A stretch of DNA of 64,000 nt, taken from positions 34,662 to 98,661 of the forward strand of contig NZ_JAJAUZ010000029.1 of the NCBI RefSeq assembly GCF_020532645.1, written 5' to 3'. Under the pieces are notes generated by a model, which made no database searches, was not told where the DNA came from, and saw nothing but the letters and a program-made list of their open reading frames with translations. Within the stretch, counting starts at the first letter, position 1; every line of letters begins with the position of its first letter. Origin of the DNA: Streptomyces bambusae (GTDB lineage: Bacteria > Actinomycetota > Actinomycetes > Streptomycetales > Streptomycetaceae). Shown here one piece after another: positions 1 to 8,410 of the stretch. Made by a program: the position numbers and the translations under genes.

Positions 1-900
1 TCGGCGATCGCGGCGGCCGCGTCCCGGATGGCGTCGGCGGCCGGGGAGCGGCCGCTGATCGAGATGGGGGCCCGGCGGACGCACGAACTGGCGGCGGTCG
101 CGGCGTCGCGGGCCGCGTACGTGGGCGGCTTCACGTCCACGTCGGACCTGGCGGCCGGGTTCCGCTACGGCATCCCGACGGTCGGGACCAGTGCACACGC
201 GTTCACGCTGCTGCACGACTCGGAGCGGGACGCGTTCACGGCGCAGGTGGCGTCGCTGGGGTCGGGGACGACGCTGCTGGTCGACACGTACGACGTGGCC
301 GAGGCGGTGCGGACGGCCGTGGAGGTGGCCGGGACCGGGCTGGGCGCGGTGCGCATCGACTCCGGGGACCTGCTGCTCGTGGCGCACCGGGTACGGGCCC
401 AGCTGGACGAGCTGGGGGCCACCGGGACGCGGATCGTGGTGACGTCCGACCTGGACGAGTACGCGATCGCCTCGCTGGCGGCGGCGCCGGTGGATGCGTA
501 CGGGGTGGGCACGCAGCTGGTCACCGGCAGTGGGCACCCGACGTGCTCGATGGTCTACAAGCTGGTGGCGCGGGCGGCGTCGGGTGATCCGAAGGCGCCG
601 CTGGTGCCGGTGGCGAAGCGGGCTTCCGGCGGCAAGACGTCCGTCGGGGGGCGGAAGTGGGCTGCGCGGCGGACCGATGCGGAGGGGGTGGCGGAGGCGG
701 AGGTCGTCGGGACCGGGCCGGTCCCGGCCGCCCTTGCGCCCCACCAGCTGCTGACCGAGCTGGTCAAGGCCGGTGAGGTGATCGCCCGCGAGCCGTTGGA
801 AGCGGCCCGGACGCGGCACATCGCGGCGCGGGCGGCCCTTCCTCTGTCCGCGACCCAGCTGTCCCGCGGCGAGCCGGTCCTCCCCACGGAGTACGCCTGA
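1..900 (+). CDS. pncB: Nicotinate phosphoribosyltransferase, C-terminal part (5' end outside window)
   Basis: The frame is open from base 1 to the TGA at 898-900, so only the C-terminal ~299 residues are present. The enzyme converts nicotinate and PRPP to nicotinate mononucleotide in the NAD salvage pathway. Family landmarks are the IEMGARRTHE stretch (residues ~20-29), GTSAHAF, the phosphate-binding stretch VRIDSGDL (I-D-S-G-D) and YGVGTQLVTG. The pncA gene follows 191 nt downstream on the same strand, and its product makes nicotinate, the substrate of this enzyme, so the two form one salvage route. The upstream part of the gene and its promoter cannot be seen. Confidence 0.95.
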   Translation, partial: SAIAAAASRMASAAGERPLIEMGARRTHELAAVAASRAAYVGGFTSTSDLAAGFRYGIPTVGTSAHAFTLLHDSERDAFTAQVASLGSGTTLLVDTYDVAEAVRTAVEVAGTGLGAVRIDSGDLLLVAHRVRAQLDELGATGTRIVVTSDLDEYAIASLAAAPVDAYGVGTQLVTGSGHPTCSMVYKLVARAASGDPKAPLVPVAKRASGGKTSVGGRKWAARRTDAEGVAEAEVVGTGPVPAALAPHQLLTELVKAGEVIAREPLEAARTRHIAARAALPLSATQLSRGEPVLPTEYA

Positions 901-916
901 GTCCCGGGGCTCCGCC

Positions 917-978
917 CGGACGGGCTGGAAGGTCCAGCCCGTCCGGCGTTTGAGGCGCGGGCTCCGGGGCGGAGCCCC
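917..978. repeat. Intergenic hairpin plus GC-rich repeat element, likely terminator of pncB
   Basis: Two 13-base arms, 917-929 (CGGACGGGCTGGA) and 933-945, pair perfectly around a 3-base loop just after the pncB stop and could end its transcript. Directly after lies tgaggcgcgggctccggggc plus ggagcccc (951-978). This matches 49241-49268 at 27 of 28 positions. Such GC-rich palindromic intergenic elements are common in Streptomyces chromosomes. That it is a dispersed family here is inferred from two copies. Confidence 0.6.
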
Positions 979-1091
979 CGTTCGGGAAGGGACGGGTTGG
1001 GGAAGGCCCCGCAGGGAAGGGAACGCACCACCCGGCACCGGCAGGCGCACACCGCCGCATCCGTCACCACCACCCAGCGAGGACAAACCAC

Positions 1092-1697
1092 ATGCACCGC
1101 GCACTGATCGTCGTAGACGTCCAGAACGACTTCTGCGAGGGCGGCAGCCTCGCGGTGGCCGGCGGGGCGGACGTCGCCGCCGCCATCACCGAGCTGATCG
1201 GCCAGGCCACCCCCGCGTACCGGCACGTCGTCGCCACCCGGGACCACCACGTCGACCCGGGTCCGCACTTCGCCCGGCCCCCGGCGCAGCCGGACTACGA
1301 GAGCTCCTGGCCGGTGCACTGCGTCGCGGGCACCGAGGGCGTCGGGTTCCACCCGAACTTCGCCCCCGCCGTCGCCTCCGGCGCCGTCGCCGCGGTCTTC
1401 GACAAGGGCGCGCACGCCGCGGCGTACAGCGGCTTCGAGGGCGCCGACGAGAACGGCACCGGCCTCGCCGCCTGGCTGCGCGAGCGCGGTGTCACCGAGG
1501 TGGACGTCGTCGGCATCGCCACCGACCACTGCGTCCGCGCCACCGCCCTGGACGCCGCCCGCGAAGGCTTCGCCACCCACGTGCTGCTCGACCTCACCGC
1601 GGGCGTGGCCGCCCGCACCACGGAGCGCGCCCTCGCGGAGCTGGCGGCGGCCGGGGTCCGGCTCTCCGGCACCCCGGTGGTCGCTGCCGCCGGCTGA
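1092..1697 (+). CDS. pncA: Nicotinamidase (isochorismatase-fold hydrolase)
   Basis: 201 aa. Hydrolyses nicotinamide to nicotinate and ammonia in NAD salvage. The isochorismatase-fold catalytic triad is visible: Asp9 in VVDVQNDF, Lys105 in FDKGAH and Cys147 in ATDHCVRAT. Metal-binding candidates Asp51, His53 and His59 lie in TRDHHVDPGPHF. The length is normal for the family. GAGGA at ~1078 is a good ribosome-binding site for the ATG at 1092. It lies on the same strand as pncB, whose product uses the nicotinate made here, with a repeat/terminator hairpin between the two genes. Confidence 0.96.
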   Translation: MHRALIVVDVQNDFCEGGSLAVAGGADVAAAITELIGQATPAYRHVVATRDHHVDPGPHFARPPAQPDYESSWPVHCVAGTEGVGFHPNFAPAVASGAVAAVFDKGAHAAAYSGFEGADENGTGLAAWLRERGVTEVDVVGIATDHCVRATALDAAREGFATHVLLDLTAGVAARTTERALAELAAAGVRLSGTPVVAAAG

Positions 1698-1909
1698 CTC
1701 CGCGCGCCCGGCGCGTACCGGCCGCCCCGGAACCGGCCCTCCGATACCGGCCCCCGATACCGGCCCTCGGGAGCGGCCGAAAAGGAGCAGATCGGGCCGC
1801 TCTCCCCGGACTGCCCCACAGGTCCTCCCGCCCGGTTAAGACACACAGACTTGTGTCGAAAACAGCTGGCCAACCCAGCTGAATCGGGGGGAACACGAGG
1901 GCCACGAGC

Positions 1910-2141
1910 ATGTTGCTGCCGGTCGCCTCCGCGGTGTGGCTGCCGGCTCCGGACCTGAGCCATCCGGATCTGGTGCCGCCCCCGCAGGTGGGCGTGGGGC
2001 AGCTGCTGGTGACGATCGCGGTGTCCGTGCTGTTCGCGGTGCTGGGCGCAGCCGCTGGCCCTGGTGCTGGTGCCGGCCCTGGCGGCCGGCAGCACCGCCG
2101 CGGCCGCCTGGACGGTCCGGAAGCGGTCGCGGTACAGCTGA
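1910..2141 (+). pseudogene. Small two-helix membrane protein gene, frameshifted near 2044
   Basis: From the ATG at 1910 the frame reads MLLPVASAVWLPAPDLSHPD, then a hydrophobic helix (VGQLLVTIAVSVLFAVL), and then turns into Gly/Arg-rich shadow peptide. Skipping one base around the GGG at 2044-2046 gives a second hydrophobic helix (AQPLALVLVPALAAGS) and a basic tail (TVRKRSRYS) ending at the TGA at 2139-2141. That second frame has no start codon after its own stop at 2010-2012. The combined product would be ~77 aa with two membrane segments and a cytoplasmic basic end. One extra base, real or a sequencing error in a G run, explains the break. Function unknown. Confidence 0.55.
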
Positions 2142-2274
2142 CCCTCCCCCGTGGGCTCCTGGGCCCGCGTCCGCGCCCCTGTGGCCGCCGGATGATCCGG
2201 CGGGGCCACAGGGCTGTCCGGTGCCGCCGCGGGCGGCCTCGGGGGTCCGGCTCCGCTGCGGCCCGGCGGGCGGC

Positions 2275-2580
2275 TCAGGCGCCCGGCAGGAGGGCGCGTA
2301 TGGGGTGCCAGAGCTCCGCGACGGTGTCCGGGGCGCCCCGCCACAGCAGGCCGTCCGGGTGGTGCAGGACGGCCGTGATCTCGTCCTGGGTCGGCGGGTG
2401 GGTGTTCCCCCGCAGGTAGACGGCGCGCATGCCGAGGTTCCGCAGCCTGGTCAGGGCGCGGGCCCGGTTCGCGGCGTGCACGAGCACGCGGACCTGGCGG
2501 TCGTCGCCGCCGGGCCTGGGCAGGGTCAGGGCGACCACCACGCTGCCGTTCGGCAGCTTGACGAATCCTCCGCCGGGCAT
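2275..2580 (-). CDS. Conserved small hypothetical protein
   Basis: 101 aa from the ATG at 2580, which has GGGGGAG eight bases upstream. A longer in-frame ATG at 2634 has no such site. The product begins MPGGGFVKLPNGSVVVAL and shows no membrane segment or signal peptide. It has an alpha/beta-looking middle (RQVRVLVHAANRARALTRLRNLG) followed by HPPTQDEITAVLHHPDGLLWR. I do not recognise the family. It lies downstream of the M6 protease gene on the same strand, separated by a hairpin terminator, so it is probably a separate transcript. Confidence 0.75.
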   Translation of the reverse strand: MPGGGFVKLPNGSVVVALTLPRPGGDDRQVRVLVHAANRARALTRLRNLGMRAVYLRGNTHPPTQDEITAVLHHPDGLLWRGAPDTVAELWHPIRALLPGA

Positions 2581-2642
2581 CGGTTCATCTCCCCCGTGAG
2601 ATGGAGTGTCAACAGCAATCCGGTACCCGGGCATCTAAACGC

Positions 2643-2678
2643 GATCGGCCGCCGCCCGCTAGGGGGCGACGGCCGATC
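2643..2678 (-). terminator. Hairpin terminator after the M6 protease gene
   Basis: Arms 2643-2657 (gatcggccgccgccc) and 2664-2678 pair with one mismatch around a short loop. The hairpin lies 40 bases past the protease stop codon in its transcription direction. Confidence 0.65.
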
Positions 2679-2718
2679 ATGGTTTGACCTGCAGCTTCAG
2701 CCGGAAAAAGGCTTCAGG

Positions 2719-5121
2719 CTACTTGGAGGGGCCAACCTTCACCGTGATGTAGGAGCCGTCCTTGGGCTGCTCCACGATCGAGATGCGGGTGTTGGTGTTG
2801 GCGGTCTTGACGCTGCCCGTCGGGTTCTCCGGGTAGTAGTACGTGCCGGTGCGGTCGTCGAAGAACTTGACGCCCTTCTTCGACGTGATGCTCAGCGGCT
2901 GGTCGGCCTTGTGCAGCGTGAACGCGTCGGTCGCGTACAGGCTGAACGGGGCGTCGAACGGCTGGATCTTGTTGCGCAGCAGCGTGCCGTCGGTCCACTT
3001 CATGGGCTTGGCGTGGGCGTCGATCGGGAGGATCAGGCCCTCACCCGGGTGGGCGCTGGTGTTGTTGTCCTTCTGGGAGGTGTCCCAGAGCCACATCAGC
3101 AGACCGGTCTGGTACGGGTAGTGCTCGACCCAGTCGGGGCGGGTGCCCGAGAAGCCGAAGTTGTACGGGCCGACCTTGAGCATCTTGTCGTACGAGACGT
3201 ACTGACGGTTCTCGGCCAGGTAGTACTGGGCGTAGGACTTGGTGAAGCTCGCACCGATGGTGGAGAAGCCCTTGGCGGTCCAGCCGTTGGCACCGTTCTC
3301 GCCGCCGTCGGAGAACACCGTGGCGCCGTCGGCCGTCAGCTTGACGGCGTCGGCGGTGAAGCCCTTGCCGCCCGCGCCGCCGTCCGTCTGGTAGCGGAAG
3401 CGGATGTCGATCTTCTTGCCGGCGTAGGCGTCCAGCGGGAAGTTCAGCTTCTTCCAGGCGCCGGAGGCACCGGAGAGGGACGGGCTGCCGGCCGCGTCGG
3501 CCGGGATGGCCTGGCCGTCGGCGGTGCCGGCGAGGGCCTTCCAGTTGGCGCCGCCGTCGGTGGACACCTCGGTGTAGAGGTAGTCGTAGCCGGACTCGAT
3601 GTCCCACCAGCCGTCGAGCGACAGGGCCGCCTTCGACTTGCCGGTCAGGTCGACGGAGCGGGTGAGGGTGTTCTTGAGGTTGTCACCCATGTTGCTCCAC
3701 CACTGCTTCGTGCCCTCGGTGGGCTTGACGATGCTGGTGGTGACCTTCTTCTTGGGCAGCTTGACGACGAGCGCCTGCTTGTTCTTGGTGTTGTACTCCG
3801 ACACACCGAGCTTGTGCGTGGACTTCGTCGCGGCCTTGGCCACGTCGTAGTTCAGCCAGCCGAGCTGCAGCTTGTCCCAGGCGGTCATGTCGCCGGGCAT
3901 GTCGCCGATGGAGTCCTTGCCCTTGCCGAGCCAGGAGCCGGCGGACATCAGGGACCAGAAGCCGACCGAGTTCTCGCCGCGGCCGGAGGTGTCGTACAGG
4001 TCCGGCAGGCCGAGGTCGTGGCCGTACTCGTGGGCGAAGACACCGAGGCCGCCGTTCTCGGGCTGCATGGTGTAGTCGCCGACCCAGATGCCGGTCTTGC
4101 CGATCTGGGTGCCGCCGGCCTTGTTGTTCGCCGGGCCGGTCTTGCCCGCGTTGGTGCCGTAGGCGTACCAGCGGTGGGCCCAGAGGGCGTTGGCGCCTTC
4201 CTTGCCGCCGCCGGCCGACTCGTCCTCGCCCGCGTGGACGATCTGGAAGTGGTCGATGTAGCCGTCGGGCTCGTTGAAGTTGCCGTCGCCGTCGAAGTCG
4301 TAACGGTCCCAGAGGTCGTACTTCGCGAGCTGCGCCTTGATCTGCGCGTCGGTCTTGCCGGCCTTCTTCTGGGCCTTGACCCACGCGGTGACGCCGTCAC
4401 GGACGGTGTCCCAGACGTTGTAGCAGTTGCTGTCGCCGCAGAAGTTCGAGCCGTAACGGGCCTCGTTGTACGGGACCTTGACCCAGTCGGCCACCTCGCC
4501 GGCGACCGAGTAGCGGCCCGAGGAGGTCTTCTCGTAGTAGGACTTCAGCGAGCCGGAGCCCTTGCCGAAGTACAGGTCCTGGAAGTACTCCTGGTTGAAG
4601 TCGGCGCGCCAGTTGGTGCTGTTGTCCTTGGTGCGGTCCGGCTTCGGGATGGTGTTCTTGGCCGGGCCGGGGGTGCCGCCGTACTTGACGACGGGCGGCA
4701 GCGGGCCGGTCGGACCGTCCGGGTCGTGCATGGTCGTGTTGTCGACCTTGTTGCCGAACTCGACGAGGATCGTGAAGATCTTGTCGGTCTTCTCGCGGCC
4801 GAGCTCGACGTACTTCTTGTCGTCGAGCTGGACGACCTTGGAGGCGCCGCGCTGCTGGACGCGGGTCTTGCCCTCCAGCACCTGCTCCAGGGCGGCCGCG
4901 CGGGCCTGCTCCTGCTGCTTGCTGAACGGGCCCTCGAGCTCGTCCGAGTGGCCCTTCGGGGCGGCCGCCGGGTCCTGGCGGTCCACGGCCGGAGCCGCCA
5001 CGGCGGTGTTGCTCGCGCTCGCCAGGGTGTAGACCGAAGCGGTGGCCGCGCAGGCCGCCATGGTCACCGTGACCGCTGCGAAGCGGATGGCTCGCCTACG
5101 GGGCGAAGTGTTGCTGCTCAC
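2719..5121 (-). CDS. Secreted immune inhibitor A-type metalloprotease (peptidase M6)
   Basis: 800 aa. The N-terminus has a basic region (SPRRR), a hydrophobic segment and an AxA-type cleavage region (AVAAPAVD), so a Sec signal peptide ends near residue 42. A propeptide follows. The zinc-protease motif HEYGHDLGLPDLYD lies near residue 363, matching HExxHxxGxxD of family M6 (Bacillus InhA, Vibrio PrtV). The segment after it (VGFWSLMSAGSW) is also typical. The C-terminal half holds an MAM/carbohydrate-binding-like beta domain (WWDIESGYDYLYTEVSTDGG). Predicted role: extracellular protein degradation. The gene is monocistronic, with a 444-base upstream gap and its own terminator. Confidence 0.92.
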   Translation of the reverse strand: MSSNTSPRRRAIRFAAVTVTMAACAATASVYTLASASNTAVAAPAVDRQDPAAAPKGHSDELEGPFSKQQEQARAAALEQVLEGKTRVQQRGASKVVQLDDKKYVELGREKTDKIFTILVEFGNKVDNTTMHDPDGPTGPLPPVVKYGGTPGPAKNTIPKPDRTKDNSTNWRADFNQEYFQDLYFGKGSGSLKSYYEKTSSGRYSVAGEVADWVKVPYNEARYGSNFCGDSNCYNVWDTVRDGVTAWVKAQKKAGKTDAQIKAQLAKYDLWDRYDFDGDGNFNEPDGYIDHFQIVHAGEDESAGGGKEGANALWAHRWYAYGTNAGKTGPANNKAGGTQIGKTGIWVGDYTMQPENGGLGVFAHEYGHDLGLPDLYDTSGRGENSVGFWSLMSAGSWLGKGKDSIGDMPGDMTAWDKLQLGWLNYDVAKAATKSTHKLGVSEYNTKNKQALVVKLPKKKVTTSIVKPTEGTKQWWSNMGDNLKNTLTRSVDLTGKSKAALSLDGWWDIESGYDYLYTEVSTDGGANWKALAGTADGQAIPADAAGSPSLSGASGAWKKLNFPLDAYAGKKIDIRFRYQTDGGAGGKGFTADAVKLTADGATVFSDGGENGANGWTAKGFSTIGASFTKSYAQYYLAENRQYVSYDKMLKVGPYNFGFSGTRPDWVEHYPYQTGLLMWLWDTSQKDNNTSAHPGEGLILPIDAHAKPMKWTDGTLLRNKIQPFDAPFSLYATDAFTLHKADQPLSITSKKGVKFFDDRTGTYYYPENPTGSVKTANTNTRISIVEQPKDGSYITVKVGPSK

Positions 5122-5565
5122 TTGATGTGTTCCCCTCCCGCGGCCGCCGCCTGGACGGACCGGGAGTCAGGGGTTCCGGGGCAGCGCGCGTCTCAAGTGA
5201 CGACATTTGACCGGAGTGGAGCAAGAAAAGACAGACCTTGACTTGACCCCGTCAATTGCACTATGCGGTCAGCGAGTTCCGCATTTCGGACACCACGGGG
5301 AGGGAAGGGACGAAGCATATGCCAGAGAGCGGAAGCGGGGCATCCGGAACCCGGACATCTCCGACCGGAAGCGGCGCGTCCGGCACCGGCCGCGGCGCGG
5401 AAGGTGACTCCGTGCGCCCCCCGTGCACCGGCACCGTGAGTGAGGTCACGCTTACCTCCGGGCGCCCGCGGGCATGCCCGTCGTAGAGTCTGGTCGCAGC
5501 GCGAGTCCGAGGGGGAGTGCGCGAGCGGGCGGCTCCCCGACCATGCCTTGAGGACGGATACCGCC
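5122..5565. other. 444-base intergenic region between divergent genes
   Basis: It separates the M6 protease (leftward) from the small membrane protein (rightward) and must hold both promoters. It is less GC-rich at 5215-5300. Read leftward, it contains TTGACGGGG near 5253 and related TTGA-like words that could be -35 elements, but I cannot pair any with a convincing -10. No conserved ORF is recognisable. Confidence 0.4.
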
Positions 5566-5880
5566 ATGCCGCGTCCGACTGCCGCACAGCTCGCCTACGG
5601 GTCCGCCACCGTCATCGCCTCCACCATGGCCATGCTGCTGCTCTCGCAGACGCGTTCCGGCGCCGGCGTCGCCGTCATCGCCGCGGCCGCCCTCCTCCTC
5701 GGCCTCCTGGTCGCCGTGACCGCGGGCGCGCCGAAGCGGGCGGTCCGCCGGGCGTCGGCCCAGGCCGCGCAGGCCGCCCCGGCCTCCCCCGCACCCGCGC
5801 CCGCCCAGGAAAACGGCGCGGCCGCCCGCCTGCCGGAGCCCCGGCAGGCCGAGCAGCCTGCGCATTCCGCACCGCACTGA
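5566..5880 (+). CDS. Small two-helix membrane protein, hypothetical
   Basis: 104 aa from the ATG at 5566, preceded by GAGGACGG. A longer open frame reaches back to 5440 but lacks protein-like sequence. Two hydrophobic segments (residues ~8-27, YGSATVIASTMAMLLL; ~33-54, GVAVIAAAALLLGLLVAVTA) are followed by a basic patch (KRAVRR) and an Ala/Pro-rich cytoplasmic tail. It converges on the RDD gene at 5904 with a short hairpin between them. The family is not recognised beyond being a Streptomyces-type small membrane protein. Confidence 0.75.
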   Translation: MPRPTAAQLAYGSATVIASTMAMLLLSQTRSGAGVAVIAAAALLLGLLVAVTAGAPKRAVRRASAQAAQAAPASPAPAPAQENGAAARLPEPRQAEQPAHSAPH

Positions 5881-5881
5881 C

Positions 5882-5900
5882 GCCGTCCCGTACGGACGGC
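5882..5900. terminator. Short hairpin between convergent genes
   Basis: GCCGTCC (5882-5888) pairs with GGACGGC (5894-5900) in the 23-base gap between the two convergent stop codons. It is a plausible bidirectional terminator, though the stem is short. Confidence 0.4.
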
Positions 5901-5903
5901 CCG

Positions 5904-6647
5904 TCAGGTGACGGTGACCACCACCGTCTTGCCGGTCTTGTCGTGCAGACCCTGCTTGTACGGCTTGTCGCTGAGGATCGTGACGATCAGGACGAGCTCC
6001 CAGATGCAGGGGCAGCAGAGCAGGGCGGGCAGCCACAGCACGGCCGCGCGGGACAGCGCCGCGTTGCTCGTGGGCACGCTGCCGTCGTTGAGCATCGCGA
6101 CGCGCAGGCCCAGCAGCTTCTTGCCGAGCGTCTGGCCGGTCTTCTTGCCGAAGTACCAGTCGTAGCCGACGTACGCCACGATGCCGATCAGCGTCCACAG
6201 CAGTCCGCCGCCGCTGTACGCCTTGGTGAAGACCTCCGTCGCGTCCTCGCCCTGGTCGGTTTCCACGGTCCAGCGGTTGGGGCTGGCGCCCCACTGGATG
6301 AGGCCGAGCGGGATCCCGATGATCAGGGCGTCGATGATGCGCGCGAGGAGCCGCTTGCCGAAGTCGGCGAGCGGCGGCATCCCGGCGAGCGGGTCGGGGG
6401 CGCCGTAGCCCCCGCCGTACGGGTCGCTGCCGTACGGCGGCGGGGGCGGCGGGTAGCCCCCTCCCCCGCCGGCGCCGCCGTAGGGCGAACCGGAGCCGGG
6501 CGGCGGGAAGCCCCCGTCGCCGGCGCCGCCGTACGGGGAACCGGAAGCCGGGGGCGGCGTCGAAGGCGGCGGCTGCGGCTCCTCGGGCCTCTTGCGGAAC
6601 GGGTCGTCCTCGGGGGGCTGGCCCGGCGGCGGCTGATCGGTGCTCAT
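5904..6647 (-). CDS. RDD-family membrane protein with Pro/Gly-rich N-terminus
   Basis: 247 aa from the ATG at 6647 (MSTDQPPPGQPPEDD); the longer ORF reaching 6719 has no sensible start. Residues 1-85 are disordered Pro/Gly/Tyr repeats (SPYGGAGDGG, YPPPPPPYGSDPYGG). The RDD domain follows: FGKRLLARIIDALIIG, a second helix (LLWTLIGIVAYVGYDWYFG), the conserved GKKTGQTLGKKLLGLRV loop and a last helix (WLPALLCCPCIWELVLIVTIL) ending HDKTGKTVVV. RDD proteins are multi-pass membrane proteins, some linked to ion transport; the substrate here is unknown. It is paired with a second RDD gene 78 nt upstream on the same strand. Confidence 0.85.
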   Translation of the reverse strand: MSTDQPPPGQPPEDDPFRKRPEEPQPPPSTPPPASGSPYGGAGDGGFPPPGSGSPYGGAGGGGGYPPPPPPYGSDPYGGGYGAPDPLAGMPPLADFGKRLLARIIDALIIGIPLGLIQWGASPNRWTVETDQGEDATEVFTKAYSGGGLLWTLIGIVAYVGYDWYFGKKTGQTLGKKLLGLRVAMLNDGSVPTSNAALSRAAVLWLPALLCCPCIWELVLIVTILSDKPYKQGLHDKTGKTVVVTVT

Positions 6648-6725
6648 GGCCGTAGTCGAACCCGGCCCCCGCGGGCCCGCAACGGGACGGCAGCCGTCCG
6701 GGGGACGGGCCCCCGGCAAACCCGC

Positions 6726-8144
6726 TCAGCGGGCGACGAACGTACCGGCCGCCTTGTCGTGCCAGCACTGCCGCCAGGGGCGGTCCACCAGGCACCACAG
6801 GATGTTCAGCAGCCCGATGCCGACCGCGCCGAGCAGCCCGTACACCAGCCAGCGGCCGAGTGCCGCGCCGAACGACGGCCGGCCGCCGGTCTCCATCCGC
6901 ACGACGCGCACGCCGAACAGCTTCTTGCCGAGGGTGCGGCCCCAGCGGGCGGTCGGCAGCACCTCGTAGAGGAAGCCGAAGAGGAGCAGGGCGGCGAGGA
7001 TGACGGCGAGGTAGCCGCCGGTGGTGCCGTCCAGCAGCCAGACTGTGACGGTCTCCCCCGCGAGCTTGGCGGCGTCGATCTTCGCCTCGATGTGCTCGGT
7101 TGCCTTCGCGACGAACGGAACGGTCACGGCGGTGCCGACGGCGGCCGTCAGCAGGCCGTCGACGAGCCGGGCTCCGAGCCGGCGGCCCAGCCCGGCGGGG
7201 CGCGGCGCCTCGTCGGCCAGCCGCTGGAACAGCTCGTCGGACGGGGGCTTCCAGGGGGTGGCGGGCGGGGTGGACCCGTCGGCCGGGGCGGGCTTCGCGA
7301 GCCGGTCGGCGGCGGCGGGCTCGGGGGCCGGAGCCGGGGCGGGCGCGGCGGATTCGGCCGGGGGCCGGGCGGGGGGTGCGGTGTGGGCCGGGGACTTGAC
7401 GGAGAGGATGCCGGCCGGGGCGGCGGACCGCTCGGGGGTGGCCGCGGGGGCCTTCGCGGAAGTGTCGGCGGGGGCCTTTGCCGCCGGTACGGGTTCCTGG
7501 GCGGGGGCCGGGATGCGGGCGGCGTCGGAGGCGTCGGAGGGGGCGTCCGCGGAGGCCGGCGCGTTGCCCCAGGACACCTTGCGATCGCGATCTCCGCCGA
7601 AGCCGGACTGGTGCGAGACGTCGGCGAGCCAGGCGGCCGGTTCGTCCGCGGCCTCCTGCGCGAGGGGCTCCTTCGCGGGGCGGTCCTGCGCGGGGCGGTC
7701 CTTCGCGGGGCGGTCCTTCGCGATGCGGACGGGGGACACGGGATCGCGGAACCCGGGCGGGACGGCGTCCTGCGGGGCCGCGTCGCGGGCGGCCGGCACG
7801 TCCGGGCCGTCACGGTCGTCCGGCGGGGCGGGTCGGCCGGGGTCGCCGGGCCCTTCGAGTGCGCCGAGGCCGTCGAGTGCGTCGAGTTCGTCGAAGAACA
7901 CCGGACCGGTCTCGTCGGCGACGGCGACGGGCGCGGGGGCAGGAGCGGCGGGCGCCGGCGCCGGCGCGGGGGCCGGGACGGGCGCGGGGGACGGGGGCTG
8001 GCTGCGGTAGCCCTCGGGTGCGGGGCGGCTCGTACCGGGCACCCAGGCCGATCCGTTCCAGTAGCGGACGAAGCCCGGGATGGACGGGTCGGGGTAGTAC
8101 CCCTCTCGGGCCGCGAGTTCGCCGTCACCTGGAGAGGCCGTCAA
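6726..8144 (-). CDS. DUF2510 and RDD domain membrane protein
   Basis: About 472 aa. A TTG at 8144 has GGAG nine bases upstream and is preferred; an upstream TTG at 8153 lies almost on top of that site. Residues ~15-40 (EGYYPDPSIPGFVRYWNGSAWVPGT) form a DUF2510 motif, a short Trp/Tyr module common in actinobacterial membrane proteins. A long Ala/Pro/Asp-rich linker with KDRPAKDRPAQDRPAKE repeats follows. The C-terminal RDD domain (GLGRRLGARLVDGLLTAAVG to WHDKAAGTFVAR) includes the GRTLGKKLFGVRVVRM loop. It lies immediately upstream of the shorter RDD gene, so the two are probably co-transcribed and may form a heteromer. Confidence 0.85.
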   Translation of the reverse strand: MTASPGDGELAAREGYYPDPSIPGFVRYWNGSAWVPGTSRPAPEGYRSQPPSPAPVPAPAPAPAPAAPAPAPVAVADETGPVFFDELDALDGLGALEGPGDPGRPAPPDDRDGPDVPAARDAAPQDAVPPGFRDPVSPVRIAKDRPAKDRPAQDRPAKEPLAQEAADEPAAWLADVSHQSGFGGDRDRKVSWGNAPASADAPSDASDAARIPAPAQEPVPAAKAPADTSAKAPAATPERSAAPAGILSVKSPAHTAPPARPPAESAAPAPAPAPEPAAADRLAKPAPADGSTPPATPWKPPSDELFQRLADEAPRPAGLGRRLGARLVDGLLTAAVGTAVTVPFVAKATEHIEAKIDAAKLAGETVTVWLLDGTTGGYLAVILAALLLFGFLYEVLPTARWGRTLGKKLFGVRVVRMETGGRPSFGAALGRWLVYGLLGAVGIGLLNILWCLVDRPWRQCWHDKAAGTFVAR

Positions 8145-8321
8145 TGTCCCCAACTCCGATCGTCCGCTGTGCCCGCTTGTGCAAGGAGGACCATAGCCAA
8201 GAACCCGGGTCCGGCAGGACCGGGAACGGCAGAAAGACCGCCTTCGGGGGAAGGGGGAACGCTACCGCGGTGACGGCTTCTTTTCAGCCAGTAGACCGAT
8301 TTTGCGCCAACCGGGATTTTT

Positions 8322-8388
8322 TCCGGGAACCCGCGTCATAGTCGGATCAGCCCGCGCTCTCTCCGGGTGCAAGCACGTACGCACCCGG
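8322..8388 (+). promoter_or_regulatory. Hairpins in the ssgG leader
   Basis: The ssgG upstream region has a T-rich imperfect hairpin (CCGG-gattttttCCGG, 8322-8337). It also has a perfect 8-base stem, CCGGGTGC (8363-8370) with GCACCCGG (8381-8388), ending just before the GGAGAGGAAACGCC ribosome-binding stretch at 8397-8410. The second hairpin could affect translation initiation of ssgG. No riboswitch class is recognised. Confidence 0.4.
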
Positions 8389-8410
8389 TGCACGTTGGAG
8401 AGGAAACGCC

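Noticed and set aside
1936..5241. 1101-aa rightward ORF across the M6 protease region
   Set aside because: It is antisense to a gene with a signal peptide and HExxH motif; its Val/Gly/Ala/Arg-rich product is a GC-codon shadow.
8200..8330. Possible ydaO/c-di-AMP riboswitch upstream of ssgG
   Set aside because: GGGGGAAC-like words are present but the conserved GGGGUGAAU core and closing stems are missing.
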